12,805 nt of DNA, from contig DGEO01000009.1 in assembly GCA_002385985.1 (NCBI GenBank), positions 4,077 to 16,881 of the forward strand, given 5' to 3'. The notes beneath the pieces were generated by a model that did not search any database, had not been told where the DNA came from, and was given only the letters and a program-made list of their open reading frames with translations. This document shows positions 12,455 through 12,805 of this stretch, piece after piece. Made by a program: the position numbers and the translations under genes. The stretch is from Anaerolineaceae bacterium UBA3924. Lineage in GTDB: Bacteria; Chloroflexota; Anaerolineae; Anaerolineales; Anaerolineaceae. Each line of letters starts with the position of its first letter. The first letter of the stretch is position 1.

Positions 12455-12805
12455 TTAGCGCTGGCGGGCCTTGACCACCTTTTTCGCCTTGCGGCGCCCG
12501 GAGTGGGTTTGCTTCTCGGTGCCGATCCAGATACCGAAGGAGGGCAGGATCACCCGGTGCACCAGCAGGATCAGCCCGACGGCGGCGAAGGCCGCGGCGA
12601 AAATCCACAGCGCGCTGGACATCTGGTTCATCAGCGACGGGTTGACCAGCATCACAATCGCCAGGGCGAGCATCAGCGTGCCGGAAATCAGCTTCAGGAT
12701 GCGCCCGTGCTTTTCCTCCACCCGGCTGGCCTTCATACTGACCACTGCGCCAGTGAAGATCACCAGCTCATCCAGCTGGTAGATGATCATGTACATGAGC
12801 AGCAG
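12455..12805 (-). CDS. Multi-pass membrane protein, partial (C-terminus), possibly CcdA/DsbD-like
   Basis: The open frame continues past the right edge (LLLMYMIIYQLDELVIF...), so only the last 116 residues are visible and the Met codons near the edge are probably internal. Three hydrophobic segments are seen: LLLMYMIIYQLDELVIFTG, then LISGTLMLALAIVMLVNP, then ALWIFAAAFAAVGLILLVH. A basic tail follows (GRRKAKKVVKARQR), which should face the cytoplasm. The YQLDELVIFTGAVV...LISGTLMLALAIVMLVNPSLM pattern resembles the C-terminal part of CcdA/DsbD-like membrane proteins, often joined to a glutaredoxin or thioredoxin domain, involved in thiol redox transfer across the membrane. This is recognition from memory of the pattern, not proof, and the cysteine-bearing part lies outside the window. 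A strong terminator follows. Confidence 0.6.
   Translation of the reverse strand: MLLMYMIIYQLDELVIFTGAVVSMKASRVEEKHGRILKLISGTLMLALAIVMLVNPSLMNQMSSALWIFAAAFAAVGLILLVHRVILPSFGIWIGTEKQTHSGRRKAKKVVKARQR

Noticed and set aside
1..12805. CRISPR arrays, tRNA/rRNA genes, insertion sequences or phage genes
   Set aside because: No regularly spaced direct repeats, cloverleaf or rRNA core sequences, transposase or integrase motifs were found by reading both strands.

Overview
The window is GC-rich DNA, most likely from a chromosome of the phylum Chloroflexota, class Anaerolineae. This is an inference from the gene families: a LysM/M23 peptidase with a proline-rich linker, a secreted protein ending in an NBR1-type Ig-like domain, a stand-alone NuoE/NuoF pair, a GAF-rich LuxR-type two-component system and a CcdA-like membrane protein. 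No rRNA, tRNA, CRISPR array, transposase or phage gene was seen. Eleven of the thirteen protein genes read on the minus strand.

Layout from left to right. 1-315 (-) is the start of a SpoU-type RNA methyltransferase cut by the window edge. 438-647 (-) is a small unknown gene with its own promoter and terminator. 807-2381 (+) is a secreted LysM plus LasA-like M23 cell-wall hydrolase, convergent with a GNAT acetyltransferase (2378-2971, -) so tightly that the stop codons overlap. A divergent promoter region then leads to a fatty acid hydroxylase (3120-3758, +). 3837-4901 (-) is an exported protein with two similar domains and an NBR1-like domain. 5122-8251 (-) holds a four-CBS-domain protein followed by NuoE and NuoF, without a hydrogenase or other catalytic subunit inside the window. 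8403-10593 (-) is a soluble two-GAF histidine kinase overlapping its NarL/LuxR-type response regulator. 10713-12113 (-) is a sodium:neurotransmitter-symporter (SNF/NSS) family transporter. 12455-12805 (-) is the C-terminal end of a membrane protein running off the right edge.

The most interesting non-coding signal is the 340-base leader of the SNF transporter. It has a near-consensus promoter (TTGACA-17-TATATT), then a 29-codon ORF with consecutive Phe-Tyr-Tyr codons, then a hairpin, an alternative pairing and a strong intrinsic terminator just before the ribosome binding site. These parts have the geometry of a translation-coupled attenuator, possibly sensing aromatic amino acids; a riboswitch is the main alternative. 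The second is a 91-base, nearly continuous rod-shaped hairpin between the CBS gene and nuoE, which is not followed by a U-tract. Several perfect inverted repeats in other intergenic gaps look like operators.

The genes do not form one pathway. The clearest functional units are the NuoE/NuoF diaphorase (possibly co-transcribed with the nucleotide-sensing CBS protein), the kinase/regulator pair, and the independently regulated amino-acid-type transporter.
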